Origin: an uncultured cyanobacterium | GTDB lineage: Bacteria > Cyanobacteriota > Cyanobacteriia > PCC-6307 > Cyanobiaceae | Direction of reading: 5' to 3' | Assembly: GCA_903871775.1 (NCBI GenBank) | Contig: CAIQIA010000026.1 | Coordinates: 186,001-250,000, forward strand | DNA: 64,000 nt | In this document: in pieces, positions 35,583 to 43,564 of the stretch | Numbering within the stretch: position 1 is the stretch's first letter | How the letters are laid out: every line of letters starts with the position of its first letter | The notes under the pieces: generated by a model | The model's input: the letters and a program-made list of their open reading frames with translations, nothing else | What the model was told of the DNA's origin: nothing | Database searches by the model: none | Made by a program: the position numbers and the translations under genes

Positions 35583-36785
35583 GGCAGGGCCCCCCATGAC
35601 CGGCCCCAGCCATTCGCAGCGGTCGAGCCCCCGCTCCCGGGCGATGGCGCCGGCGGCCTCGGCATCGGGGCAGGGGGTCGGCCAGAGTTCGGCCCGCACG
35701 CCCTGCCGGTGCAGCTGCTGCAGACGATCCAGAGCCGCCTCCAGGGTCCCCGGCCGACCGAAGGCCACCAGAGAGGCGGCCGCAGGCTGGTCGCCATCGC
35801 CCGGCCAGCCGCCGGCCTCGCTCAGCAGCTGCCGCACCTCCTCGATCGCGAAACAGAAGCCCACCCCCGTGGCTCCGGCCTCCCCAGGGGAGAAGCGGCG
35901 CACAAGGCCGTCGTAGCGGCCACCCGAGGCGATCACCACCGGGGCATGCAGCCCGCGGCAGGCCAGCTCCAGCACCAGGCCGTCGTAGAGAGCGAAGGGC
36001 GGCTGGAAGGTGGGGTCGAGCTGCAGACGGATCTCCAGGGCTGCGGCCTGGCCCTGCACCGAGGTGACGAGGCGCCGGAGATCGGCGGTCACGGGACTGT
36101 CCAGGTCACGGCTCAGATGGTCGAGCACCGCCAGGGGTTCCCCCCGCAGCTGCAGCAGATCGTCAAGCCGGCGAAGCAAAGACCCGTCGAGCCCGAGCAA
36201 AGCCAGACCCAGCCGATCGAAGCGGGCGAGGGCCTCGCGCACCGACCGCTGCAGGGGGGCCGCCAGGGGAGCCAGCAGGGGCTGCAGCAGTCCCTGGTGA
36301 CCGATCAGCAGAGTGGGGGCCTGGGCGGCCCCCAGCGGCAGGTGACCGGCGGCATCGAGCAGCAGGCGCAGAAGTTCGGCGTCGCCGGCCAGGGACGGAG
36401 CCCCCATCAGCTCCACGCCACTCTGGAGGTCCTCGCGGATGCGCGGCGGTTCGCCCTCCCGGCGTTCGGCCAGAAACCGTGATCCCCGGTAGTGCAGCCG
36501 CAGGGGTCGGGGCTGGGCGGCCAGGCGGCTGCCGGCGGCCCTGGCGATCGAGGCCGTCAGTTCAGGACGCAGGCCCAGGGGCTCGTCGGCCACCACCCGC
36601 AGCACCTCGCCACCGTCAATCGCACCGCCGGCCTCAAGGGTGTCCAGCCGCTCGATGCTCGGGGGCATCACTTCGGCGTAGCCCCAGCGCTGATAGACCT
36701 CGGCGAGCCTGTCGGCGATCCAGCGGTTCGCTTCGACATCCCGTGGCAGCAGATCGCGGGCACCGGCAGCAGGTTGCAGAGCCAT
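35580..36785 (-). CDS. hisZ: ATP phosphoribosyltransferase regulatory subunit
   Basis: 401 aa from ATG 36785 (MALQPAAGARDLLPRDVEANRWIADRLAEVYQRWGY). Class II aaRS-like catalytic fold related to HisRS (RPELTASIARAAGSRL, ASGGRYDGLVRRF) but lacking the anticodon-binding domain, which is what distinguishes HisZ from HisS. HisZ forms a complex with the short HisG to catalyse and regulate the first step of histidine synthesis. hisG is not in the window. Overlaps the hexamer of the downstream ferredoxin. Confidence 0.9.
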   Translation of the reverse strand: MALQPAAGARDLLPRDVEANRWIADRLAEVYQRWGYAEVMPPSIERLDTLEAGGAIDGGEVLRVVADEPLGLRPELTASIARAAGSRLAAQPRPLRLHYRGSRFLAERREGEPPRIREDLQSGVELMGAPSLAGDAELLRLLLDAAGHLPLGAAQAPTLLIGHQGLLQPLLAPLAAPLQRSVREALARFDRLGLALLGLDGSLLRRLDDLLQLRGEPLAVLDHLSRDLDSPVTADLRRLVTSVQGQAAALEIRLQLDPTFQPPFALYDGLVLELACRGLHAPVVIASGGRYDGLVRRFSPGEAGATGVGFCFAIEEVRQLLSEAGGWPGDGDQPAAASLVAFGRPGTLEAALDRLQQLHRQGVRAELWPTPCPDAEAAGAIARERGLDRCEWLGPVMGGPA

Positions 36786-36813
36786 GGACCGGCGCGGACA
36801 GCAAGCAGGCGGA

Positions 36814-36819
36814 ATCCTA
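36814..36819 (-). promoter_or_regulatory. Putative -10 box (TAGGAT) for hisZ
   Basis: ATCCTA on the plus strand reads TAGGAT toward hisZ, 28 bp before its ATG, and overlaps the end of the phosphatase gene. Confidence 0.3.
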
Positions 36820-37662
36820 TGGAGCGACGGGGAGATAGGTGGCCGGTGGCAGCGGGCGGCACTGGGCCAGGCCGTCCAGCAGTGGCTGCCGCAGGGCCGG
36901 GGTGACGGCCACGATGCGGCCATCCGTCAGGTCGAGGGGCCCACCGTCGTAGGCGCAGACCTCACCACCGGCCGCCAGCACCAGCGCCACACCGGCCGCC
37001 AGGTCCCAGGGCTGCAACCCCCGTTCCCAGTAGCCATCCAGGCGACCGGCCGCCACGAAGGCCAGGTCGAGGGCCGCCGACCCACCACGACGGACGCCTC
37101 GGGTGCGATGGGTGAAATGACAGAACTCGGCGTAATTGTTGTCGTCACGCTCGCAGCGGTCGTAGGCGAACCCGGTGACCAGCAGAGCATCCGCGAGGCT
37201 GCGGCAGTCGGAGACCTGCAGGTCGTCGTCGTTGCAGCGGACTCCGAGACCGGGGCCGCCGAGGTAGTGATCGTTCAGGGCCGGGGCGTCAATGGCCCCC
37301 AGCACCGGCAGGCCATCCCGCAGCAGGCCGACCGAGCAGGAGAACAGGGGATAGCCATGGGCGTAGTTGGTGGTGCCGTCGAGGGGATCAACGCACCACT
37401 GCAGGGAGCCGTCCGCAGGGCCGATGCGGCCTCCCTCCTCGGCCAGCACGCCGATCTCGGGGGTCGAGGCCCGCAACACGGCCAGCACAGCGGCCTCAGC
37501 CGCCAGGTCAGCCTCGGTGACCAGATCCCCCGGCCGTCCCTTGGAGCGGATGTCCCGCAGGCGTCCCCAGTGCTGGCGCAGCACATCACCGCCGGCCCGG
37601 GCGGCCCGGGAGGCCACGGCGAGCAGGAACGCATCGTCGTGCGAGGGAAGCGTGGTCGCCAT
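36817..37662 (-). CDS. Inositol monophosphatase family protein
   Basis: 281 aa. Metal and catalytic motifs: EEGG near residue 75, DPLDGTTNYAHGYP (the DPxDxT signature) and WERGLQPWDLAAGVALVLAAGG (the WDxAAG motif). Could hydrolyse inositol-1-phosphate, a sugar phosphate or 3'-phosphoadenosine phosphate; specificity cannot be read from sequence. ATG 37662. hisZ follows after 31 bp on the same strand. Confidence 0.92.
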   Translation of the reverse strand: MATTLPSHDDAFLLAVASRAARAGGDVLRQHWGRLRDIRSKGRPGDLVTEADLAAEAAVLAVLRASTPEIGVLAEEGGRIGPADGSLQWCVDPLDGTTNYAHGYPLFSCSVGLLRDGLPVLGAIDAPALNDHYLGGPGLGVRCNDDDLQVSDCRSLADALLVTGFAYDRCERDDNNYAEFCHFTHRTRGVRRGGSAALDLAFVAAGRLDGYWERGLQPWDLAAGVALVLAAGGEVCAYDGGPLDLTDGRIVAVTPALRQPLLDGLAQCRPLPPATYLPVAP

Positions 37663-37717
37663 GGATGGTCACTCAGAGAACAGGAGCAGACAGGGAAACG
37701 GACGGAGCGGGAACGGG

Positions 37718-38086
37718 TCAGTCGTCGTCCAGCGGCAGCCCCGGGCGCAGACGCCCCCGGGCGAAGGCATGGCCGAACTGGAGCATGTAGACCTCATCTT
37801 CGTCCTGGGTCTCGGCCTCGAGCGGCCCCTCGACCCGGGCGACACAGAGCAGGGCATACCCCTGCTGGCGCAGGGCCGGCGACAAACCGAGGGCCTCGCG
37901 CTGGTCCACCGTGCCGTGGAGCAGCCGCACCGCACAGGCTGTGCAGCAGCCGTTGCGACAGCTGAAGGGGAGGTTGAACCCCACGGCCTCGAGACCCTGC
38001 AGAACCAATTCCCCCTCCCGCAGGTCGGCACTGTGACTCACCCCCTGCTGGCGGTCATGGATGGTGACGCGATGGAACGGGGCCAC
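37718..38086 (-). CDS. Plant-type [2Fe-2S] ferredoxin
   Basis: 122 aa from GTG 38086. Cluster ligands C43, C48, C51 in FSCRNGCCTAC and C81 in LLCVARVEGPLEAE have the canonical C-x4-C-x2-C-x29-C spacing. A C-terminal extension (DEDEVYMLQFGHAFARGRLRPGLPLDDD) makes it longer than photosynthetic PetF, so it is probably a paralogue with a dedicated partner. Same strand as the phosphatase, 55 bp upstream of it. Confidence 0.9.
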   Translation of the reverse strand: MAPFHRVTIHDRQQGVSHSADLREGELVLQGLEAVGFNLPFSCRNGCCTACAVRLLHGTVDQREALGLSPALRQQGYALLCVARVEGPLEAETQDEDEVYMLQFGHAFARGRLRPGLPLDDD

Positions 38087-38110
38087 GGCAAGGCAGGCGG
38101 GCTGTGCTGC

Positions 38111-38116
38111 TAGGTT
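38111..38116 (+). promoter_or_regulatory. Putative -10 box (TAGGTT) for tRNA-Ser
   Basis: TAGGTT ends 26 bp before the first base of the tRNA. Same hexamer as that upstream of the P-type ATPase gene. Confidence 0.35.
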
Positions 38117-38142
38117 GCCATCTGCACGGTTGGTCCGTGCCT

Positions 38143-38229
38143 GGAGAGGTGGCCGAGTGGTCGAAGGCGCAGCACTGGAAATGCTGTATAGGGGTGACTC
38201 TATCGAGGGTTCGAATCCCTCCCTCTCCG
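38143..38229 (+). tRNA. tRNA-Ser (anticodon GGA)
   Basis: 87 nt. Acceptor arms GGAGAGG and CCTCTCC with discriminator G; D-arm GCCGAGTGGTCGAAGGC; anticodon arm GCAGCACTGGAAATGCTGT with GGA; a long variable arm (TAGGGGTGACTCTA) typical of class II serine tRNAs; T-arm GAGGGTTCGAATCCCTC. No CCA encoded. Reads UCC and UCU codons. Confidence 0.97.
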
Positions 38230-38301
38230 TTTCCCCTCTCAGGGTCCCCCCATCGTGTCTCGTGCTTCACGGTTCCACTTGAGGGCGGCCGGGTGGGCGT
38301 T

Positions 38302-38317
38302 CTTAAAGCAGCCAAAA
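38302..38317 (+). promoter_or_regulatory. Candidate Pho-box-like element upstream of the pstS paralogue
   Basis: CTTAAAGCAGCCAAAA matches CATAAAGCCCCCTTAA upstream of pstS (12 of 16 positions) and has the TTAA-type half-sites spaced about 11 bp seen in cyanobacterial PhoB sites. Confidence 0.4.
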
Positions 38318-38337
38318 TGTATGGAAGTGAACATACA
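38318..38337. promoter_or_regulatory. Inverted repeat TGTATG-N8-CATACA, possible operator
   Basis: A perfect 6-bp inverted repeat with an 8-bp spacer directly follows the Pho-box-like element and ends 20 bp before the start codon of the phosphate-binding-protein paralogue. Could bind a dimeric regulator. Confidence 0.4.
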
Positions 38338-38357
38338 GAGATCTGCTGATCCGTCCC

Positions 38358-39404
38358 ATGCCGACAAAGCTGCTGTTCAAGACGGTGCTGGTGCTGGGCA
38401 CCGCCGTCGGAGTGTCTCTGCTGGCCGAGGGGCTGAGGGCCCAGACGGGGGCACCGGCCATTGCCATCAGCGGCTCCAGCACCGTGTCGCCGATCACCGA
38501 ACTGGCGGTGAAGGGATTCCAGGCCACCGCTGCCGGCCGGGGCGCGAGCATCGGGCCGGTCGTTGAAAACGGCACCAGCGCCGGCTTCCGGGACTTCTGC
38601 GCAGGGCGCACCAGCATCAGCAACGCCTCGAGGCCGATCAGCACCAAGGAGCTGAAGGCCTGCGACACCGCCGGCGTCCGCTTCTACGAATTGCCGGTCG
38701 CCTTCGATGCGATCACGGTGGTGGTGAACCCGGCCAACACCTGGGCGCGGTCGATGTCGATCGCCGATCTCAAGCGCCTCTGGAGCCCAGCCGCCCAGGG
38801 CAAGGTGACCCGCTGGAATCAGGTGCGCAGCGACTGGCCCGACAAGCCGATCCGCCTCTTCGGTCCTGGCAAGGACTCGGGAACTTTTGACTACTTCAAC
38901 AAGGCGGTGAACGGCGACGCGGACGAGTCTCGGAGTGACTATGTCGCCAGCGAGGATGACAACGTGCTCGTCAAGGGTGTCGCCGGCGACTACAACGCTC
39001 TTGGCTACTTTGGTTTTGCCTATTACAAGGCCAACCAGAACAAGCTGAAGCCCATCGCGATCGCTGGCCCCCGCGGAGCCATTCTTCCTTCGGTTCAGAC
39101 CGTTCAAGATGAGGTCTACCAGCCCCTGTCGCGTCCTGTGTTCATCTATGTGAACGAAAAAGCCTACGGCAGCAGCCCCGTGCTGAGGGCCTTTGTCAAT
39201 CACTACCTCAGCAACGCTGGTCAGATTGTGGCCCGTGAAGGCTCGGTCCCCCTCTCCAACCGACAGTACGAACTCGTCAAAACAAAACTGCTTCGCCAGA
39301 TCAGTGGATCTGCCTTCAGCGGAGATCTGCCGGTGGGCATGACGCTTGGTCAACTGCTGAACCGCAGCATCGATCAGATCAAACGGCCCGAGTTTCGCAG
39401 CTGA
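38358..39404 (+). CDS. Phosphate-binding periplasmic protein, SphX/PstS-family paralogue
   Basis: 348 aa. Signal peptide MPTKLLFKTVLVLGTAVGVSLLAEGLRAQ. The phosphate-binding loops are IAISGSSTVSPITELAVKGF, ISNASRPISTKELKAC and RLFGPGKDSGTFDYFNKAVNG, the last typical of the SphX group. It supplies phosphate to the PstCAB permease. It lies convergent to pstB, separated by a strong hairpin. This paralogue differs clearly from the pstS at 43.4 kb, so the two probably differ in affinity or regulation. Confidence 0.9.
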   Translation: MPTKLLFKTVLVLGTAVGVSLLAEGLRAQTGAPAIAISGSSTVSPITELAVKGFQATAAGRGASIGPVVENGTSAGFRDFCAGRTSISNASRPISTKELKACDTAGVRFYELPVAFDAITVVVNPANTWARSMSIADLKRLWSPAAQGKVTRWNQVRSDWPDKPIRLFGPGKDSGTFDYFNKAVNGDADESRSDYVASEDDNVLVKGVAGDYNALGYFGFAYYKANQNKLKPIAIAGPRGAILPSVQTVQDEVYQPLSRPVFIYVNEKAYGSSPVLRAFVNHYLSNAGQIVAREGSVPLSNRQYELVKTKLLRQISGSAFSGDLPVGMTLGQLLNRSIDQIKRPEFRS

Positions 39405-39441
39405 GGTCCACTGGCCTGCTATCCAGCAGACTTGCCCATGA

Positions 39442-39482
39442 AAAAGCGGCCACCGTTTGCAACAGTGGCCGCTTTTGTTTTT
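39442..39482. terminator. Bidirectional intrinsic terminator between the SphX-like gene and pstB
   Basis: AAAAGCGGCCAC and GTGGCCGCTTTT form a perfect 12-bp stem with an 11-nt loop. The plus strand continues with TGTTTTTGG and the minus strand reads TTTT after the stem, so it can stop both convergent genes. Confidence 0.85.
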
Positions 39483-39524
39483 GGTCAGCCTGAGCCGGAT
39501 TCCCAGCCGGCATCAGCGCACCCA

Positions 39525-40340
39525 TCAACCGAAACGACCGCTTACATATTCTTGGGTGGCCTGCTGACGGGGGTTATTGAAGATGTTGGCAGTTTCATCA
39601 AACTCAACCAGATAGCCAACCTTGCCCGTTCCACCTTCAACGGCGACAGCGTTGTAGAAAGCGGTCATGTCAGAGACCCGCACAGCCTGCTGCATGTTGT
39701 GGGTCACGATGACAATCGTGAAGTCTTTCTTGAGCTCATGCATGGTTTCTTCCACCTTCAGAGTGGAGATGGGATCGAGGGCCGAGCAGGGCTCGTCCAT
39801 CAGGATCACATCCGGCTGGGTGGCAATGGTGCGTGCAATGCAGAGGCGTTGCTGCTGCCCCCCAGAGAGGGAGTAGCCACTCTCCTGAAGCTTGTCTTTG
39901 CATTCGTCCCAGACGGCAGCCCTGCGCAGGGAGCGTTCGACCAGCTCATCCATATCGCCCGTGTAGCCATTGATCCGGGCACCAAAAGCAATGTTTTCGT
40001 AAATGCTCTTGGGGAAGGGGTTGGGACGCTGGAAGACCATCCCAATGCGACGGCGCACCTCAACAGGGTCAACAGCCTTGGCGTAGAGATCCTGACCTTC
40101 GTAAATGATCCGCCCCTTCAGACTGAAGCTGGGGATCAGGTCATTCATGCGATTGAAGCAGCGCAGCACCGTGCTCTTGCCGCAGCCGGAAGGGCCGATG
40201 AAAGCCGTGACCTTACCGCGAGGCACCTCAAGGAAGACACTCTTGACAGCCTCAAAGGCGCCGTAACTGATGGTGACGTCTTCGCAGGTGATAGCCACCT
40301 GCTCATCAGGAACATCGGTGATGTGGGTGGAGAAGGTCAT
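39525..40340 (-). CDS. pstB: Phosphate import ATP-binding protein PstB
   Basis: 271 aa. Walker [10 protein letters not shown], signature [16 protein letters not shown], Walker [14 protein letters not shown], switch His in [17 protein letters not shown]-loop [20 protein letters not shown] is diagnostic of PstB. Couples ATP hydrolysis to phosphate import by PstCA at the plasma membrane. Last gene of pstC-pstA-pstB; 44 bp after pstA. Confidence 0.96.
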   Translation of the reverse strand: MTFSTHITDVPDEQVAITCEDVTISYGAFEAVKSVFLEVPRGKVTAFIGPSGCGKSTVLRCFNRMNDLIPSFSLKGRIIYEGQDLYAKAVDPVEVRRRIGMVFQRPNPFPKSIYENIAFGARINGYTGDMDELVERSLRRAAVWDECKDKLQESGYSLSGGQQQRLCIARTIATQPDVILMDEPCSALDPISTLKVEETMHELKKDFTIVIVTHNMQQAVRVSDMTAFYNAVAVEGGTGKVGYLVEFDETANIFNNPRQQATQEYVSGRFG

Positions 40341-40384
40341 GGCTGGAATGGGTGCACGTAGGAAGGTGAGACGGAAGGAATGAC

Positions 40385-41287
40385 CTAGCGCTTGGCCAAG
40401 CCGGAAATCCAGCGGGCGACCAGGTTCATGCCGAGGATCATGAACACCAGCACGAACGAGGCGGCCCAGGCCAGGGTGATCTGGGCCTCGTAGGGCATGA
40501 TCGCGAAGTTGAAGACGAGCACCGACATGGTGGCGATCGGCTTGAAGATTCCTTCGGGCCAGAACGGTGAAAAGAGCGCCGTGAAGATCAGCGGGGCGGT
40601 TTCACCGGCTGAGCGCGCAATCGCCAGAACAATGCCGGTGGCGATCGGTGCCACCGCCGAAGGCAGAACCACCTTCATGGTGGTGACGAACTTGGAGGCC
40701 CCCACCCCCAGGGAGCCCCAGCGGAGCTCCTGAGGCACCAGCTTGAGGCCTTCGTCGGTGGTCTTGATGATGGTCGGCAGCATCAGCACAGCCAGGGCCA
40801 GACCGCCGGCCACGGCTGAATAACTGTTACCGAACAGAAGCCGGGTGGCCACCACCAGGCCATAGATGAAGACACCGGCGATGATCGACGGAACGCCGGC
40901 CAGAACGTTGGTGCCGAAGCGGATGAAGTCTGAGAAGCGGTTGCCGGCCCCGTACTCCGCCAGGTAGATGCCGCCGCCGATCCCCACAGGGATGGAGAAC
41001 AGACAGGAAAGGGCGGTGACGATGATCGTCCCCAGGAAGGCGTTGGCGATGCCGCCCCCTTCCATCCCCGGGGCGGGAGGCAGTTCGAAGAACATCTGTG
41101 GTCGGATCACCGCGATGCCCTTGATCAGCACGTAGGCAATAACGCAGAACAGCGGGATCAGGACGATCACTGCACACAGGCAGGAGATGATCGTGAGCAG
41201 CTGGTTGCCGCGATTGCGCAGAAGCCCAGGCCGGAAGAACAGATCTGCCGACGGGGAAGGCATGGACGGGGGGGGCAGGGTGGTCAT
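40385..41287 (-). CDS. pstA: Phosphate transport permease PstA
   Basis: 300 aa from ATG 41287 ([18 protein letters not shown]), 4 bp after the pstC stop; the track ORF overlaps pstC. Six hydrophobic segments, with the permease motif [33 protein letters not shown] and [43 protein letters not shown] is the PstA core. Forms the membrane channel with PstC. Confidence 0.95.
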   Translation of the reverse strand: MTTLPPPSMPSPSADLFFRPGLLRNRGNQLLTIISCLCAVIVLIPLFCVIAYVLIKGIAVIRPQMFFELPPAPGMEGGGIANAFLGTIIVTALSCLFSIPVGIGGGIYLAEYGAGNRFSDFIRFGTNVLAGVPSIIAGVFIYGLVVATRLLFGNSYSAVAGGLALAVLMLPTIIKTTDEGLKLVPQELRWGSLGVGASKFVTTMKVVLPSAVAPIATGIVLAIARSAGETAPLIFTALFSPFWPEGIFKPIATMSVLVFNFAIMPYEAQITLAWAASFVLVFMILGMNLVARWISGLAKR

Positions 41288-41291
41288 CGTT

Positions 41292-42248
41292 TCAGGAGTA
41301 CTTGAGGCTGAGACGTTTGACAATCCACTGGGCGAGAACGTTCACAATGAACGTGATGATCATCAGCACAAGAGCTGCATACATCAGCGCGTGAACCTGC
41401 AGTCCGTCAGCTTCGCCGAACTGATTCGCCAGCAATGCCGAGATTGTGTTGCCAGGAGCAAACCATGAGAGAGTGAAATTGTTCGAGTTGCCGATGATCA
41501 TCGTCACGGCCATGGTTTCACCCAGAGCGCGACCCAGGGCGAGCATGACCCCACCGATGATGCCCGAAATGGCCGCCGGCAGAAGCACCTTGAAGATCGA
41601 GGTCCAGCGGGTGGCCCCCACCCCATAGGCCGCCTGGCGAAGATCTGGAGGGACCTGATTGAGGGAATCGCGGCTGATGGCGGTGATGATCGGCAGAACC
41701 ATGATCACCAGAATCAGCACCGCCGGCATCACACCGGGGCCGGTGGGCATTGTGCTGAAGAAGGGGATCCAGCCCAGCAGCCGGTGAATCAGCTGCAGCA
41801 AGGGCCTCAGCACGGGCTCGAGCACAAAGATGGCCCAGAGGCCAAGCACCACCGAAGGAATGGCGGCCAGCAGCTCGACCAGGTTGCCGATGATGGTGCG
41901 ATACCTGGAGGGAATGAAGTTTTCAGTGAGGAAAATGGCGGTGCCGACGCCGAGGGGGATGGCCAGGAGCAGCGCCAGGGCGGAGGTGAGCAGGGTGCCG
42001 TAGATGGCGGTGAAGGCCCCGAAGTTTTCGGTGCTGGGGTTCCAGGTGGAGTTGACCAGAAAGCCAAGGCCGAACTTGGCGATGGCCTCCCGGGCGTCGA
42101 GGGTGACGACAAGGAAGATGGCGAAGAGAATGATCGCCACCAGAGCCGCCAGGGCGGTCACCAGAAAGCGGAACGATTGATCGACCAGCTTGTCGCTGGG
42201 AGGGCGGTGCCTCAGGGTGTAGAGCCCCTCGGAGCCAGAGGACGCCAT
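41292..42248 (-). CDS. pstC: Phosphate transport permease PstC
   Basis: 318 aa from ATG 42248 (MASSGSEGLYTLRHRPP). The track start, ATG 42257, would leave only 14 bp after the TAGAGT hexamer; ATG 42248 gives 23 bp, matching the other promoters here. Six membrane segments; AIPSVVLGLWAIFVLEP, RQAAYGVGATRWTSIFKVLLPAAISGIIGGVMLALGRALGETMAVTMIIGN is the EAA region of PstC. Confidence 0.95.
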   Translation of the reverse strand: MASSGSEGLYTLRHRPPSDKLVDQSFRFLVTALAALVAIILFAIFLVVTLDAREAIAKFGLGFLVNSTWNPSTENFGAFTAIYGTLLTSALALLLAIPLGVGTAIFLTENFIPSRYRTIIGNLVELLAAIPSVVLGLWAIFVLEPVLRPLLQLIHRLLGWIPFFSTMPTGPGVMPAVLILVIMVLPIITAISRDSLNQVPPDLRQAAYGVGATRWTSIFKVLLPAAISGIIGGVMLALGRALGETMAVTMIIGNSNNFTLSWFAPGNTISALLANQFGEADGLQVHALMYAALVLMIITFIVNVLAQWIVKRLSLKYS

Positions 42249-42271
42249 GAATCCCATGCCGTTGTATTGGC

Positions 42272-42277
42272 ACTCTA
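42272..42277 (-). promoter_or_regulatory. Putative -10 box (TAGAGT) for pstC-pstA-pstB
   Basis: ACTCTA on the plus strand reads TAGAGT toward pstC, 23 bp before ATG 42248. A GTTAACGA half-site upstream on the same strand is a weak Pho-box candidate. Confidence 0.4.
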
Positions 42278-42351
42278 AACGGGCACGTTTGTGGAGTCGT
42301 TAACCCGAGGGCACTCCCACTGCAGGTGTTGCGCCACCGTCAAACCCCCGG

Positions 42352-42381
42352 ACAAAAAAAAGGAGGGCCGCAGCCCTCCTT
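42352..42381 (-). terminator. Intrinsic terminator of pstS
   Basis: On the minus strand AAGGAGGGC-TGCG-GCCCTCCTT forms a 9-bp stem followed by TTTTTTT. It lies 60 bp beyond the pstS stop and separates pstS from pstCAB, so the binding protein can be expressed at its own level. Confidence 0.9.
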
Positions 42382-42442
42382 CATCCCTTGCTGGGTGGAA
42401 TGCCGTGCCGGCAGCGCCTTCAGTCAGGCAGCCGGCGCAGCC

Positions 42443-43429
42443 TCATTTGCCGACCTGCTTGACGGCGGCCAGGGCACGGGCCTGGATGCCGGCAGGCAGG
42501 GGAACATAGCCGAGGTTATCGGCCTGGTCCTGGGCAGGCTTGCTCAGCATGAAGCTGAAGGTCTTCTGCAGGTCGTCGGTCTTCTCGGCGTTGCCGGATT
42601 TGTAGGCCAGCACCCAGGTGAGGGTCACCAGGGGATAGGCGTTCTTGTCGGTGGGGTTGGTGGTCTCACCGGCGTTGTTGGCGTCGAGCTTGATGTGCGA
42701 CAGGCCAGCGGCACCGCTGGCAGCCGTGGGCTTGACGAACTGACCGGCCTTGTTCTGCACGGCGGCAGCCTTGAGGGCGCCCTTCACGAAGGCCTGGTTG
42801 ACATAACCGATGGACCCTTCGGAGTTCTGCAGCACCGAGGCAACGCCGTCATTGCCCTTGCCGCCGCTGCCGGTGGGCCACTGGACGCTCTTGCCGGTTC
42901 CCACTTTCGTCTTGAACTCGTTCGACCAGTCGCTCAGGGCGTTGGTGAAGGCGTAGGTGGTGCCGGACCCGTCAGAGCGATAGGCCACGGAGATGGGGCC
43001 TGCAGGGCACTTGAGTTCCTTCCAGTCCTTGATCTCGCCCATGAAGACGAGGGCGACCTGCTTCTGGGTCAGCTTGAGATCACAGCCGGGCTTGTTGTAG
43101 GCCACGGCGATGGAGCCCCCCACCATGGGGATCTGCACGACGCCCTTGGACACCTTGGCGGCCTCGGCGGGATCGATCGGGTCGTCGGTGGCGCCGAAGT
43201 CAACGGTGCCGGCCTGGAACTGGCGGATGCCGGCGCCGGAACCCACGGCCTGGTAGTTGACCCGGGGGCCCTTCTTGGCCGCGAGGTCAGCGAACCACTT
43301 CTGATAGATGGGGGCCGGGAAGGTGGCGCCGGCGCCGTTCAGCGTGGTCTGGGCGAGGGCAGGGAGCACCGCGGCAGCGCCCAGGCTGGCGAGGAGGCCG
43401 AGGGCGACGGCTTTGGAGACGGGAGGCAT
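42443..43429 (-). CDS. pstS: Phosphate ABC transporter substrate-binding protein PstS
   Basis: 328 aa. Signal peptide MPPVSKAVALGLLASLGAAAVLPALAQ. Canonical PstS loops: TLNGAGATFPAPIYQKWFADL, GSGAGIRQFQAGTVDFGATDDPI and RSDGSGTTYAFTNALSDW, giving the phosphate-coordinating Ser, Asp, Arg and Thr residues. Periplasmic high-affinity phosphate binder. Followed by its own terminator before pstC; a Pho-box-like element lies 45 bp upstream. Divergent from dnaK. Confidence 0.95.
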   Translation of the reverse strand: MPPVSKAVALGLLASLGAAAVLPALAQTTLNGAGATFPAPIYQKWFADLAAKKGPRVNYQAVGSGAGIRQFQAGTVDFGATDDPIDPAEAAKVSKGVVQIPMVGGSIAVAYNKPGCDLKLTQKQVALVFMGEIKDWKELKCPAGPISVAYRSDGSGTTYAFTNALSDWSNEFKTKVGTGKSVQWPTGSGGKGNDGVASVLQNSEGSIGYVNQAFVKGALKAAAVQNKAGQFVKPTAASGAAGLSHIKLDANNAGETTNPTDKNAYPLVTLTWVLAYKSGNAEKTDDLQKTFSFMLSKPAQDQADNLGYVPLPAGIQARALAAVKQVGK

Positions 43430-43473
43430 GGGAGCCAGGACAAAATGCTCTTCACCCTCCTAGGCATCATTTC

Positions 43474-43489
43474 TTAAGGGGGCTTTATG
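43474..43489 (-). promoter_or_regulatory. Candidate Pho-box-like element upstream of pstS
   Basis: Reads CATAAAGCCCCCTTAA toward pstS, starting about 45 bp upstream of the ATG. Shares 12 of 16 positions with the element before the SphX-like gene. Confidence 0.4.
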
Positions 43490-43537
43490 ACCACCGCACC
43501 CGGGGCCCGGGCCAACGGACCGGCGACCCAGGCCCGG

Positions 43538-43543
43538 TAAGGT
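43538..43543 (+). promoter_or_regulatory. Putative -10 box (TAAGGT) for dnaK
   Basis: TAAGGT ends 21 bp before the dnaK ATG; the same hexamer precedes psb29. Confidence 0.35.
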
Positions 43544-43564
43544 AAGTGCCATTCCTGGGCACCG

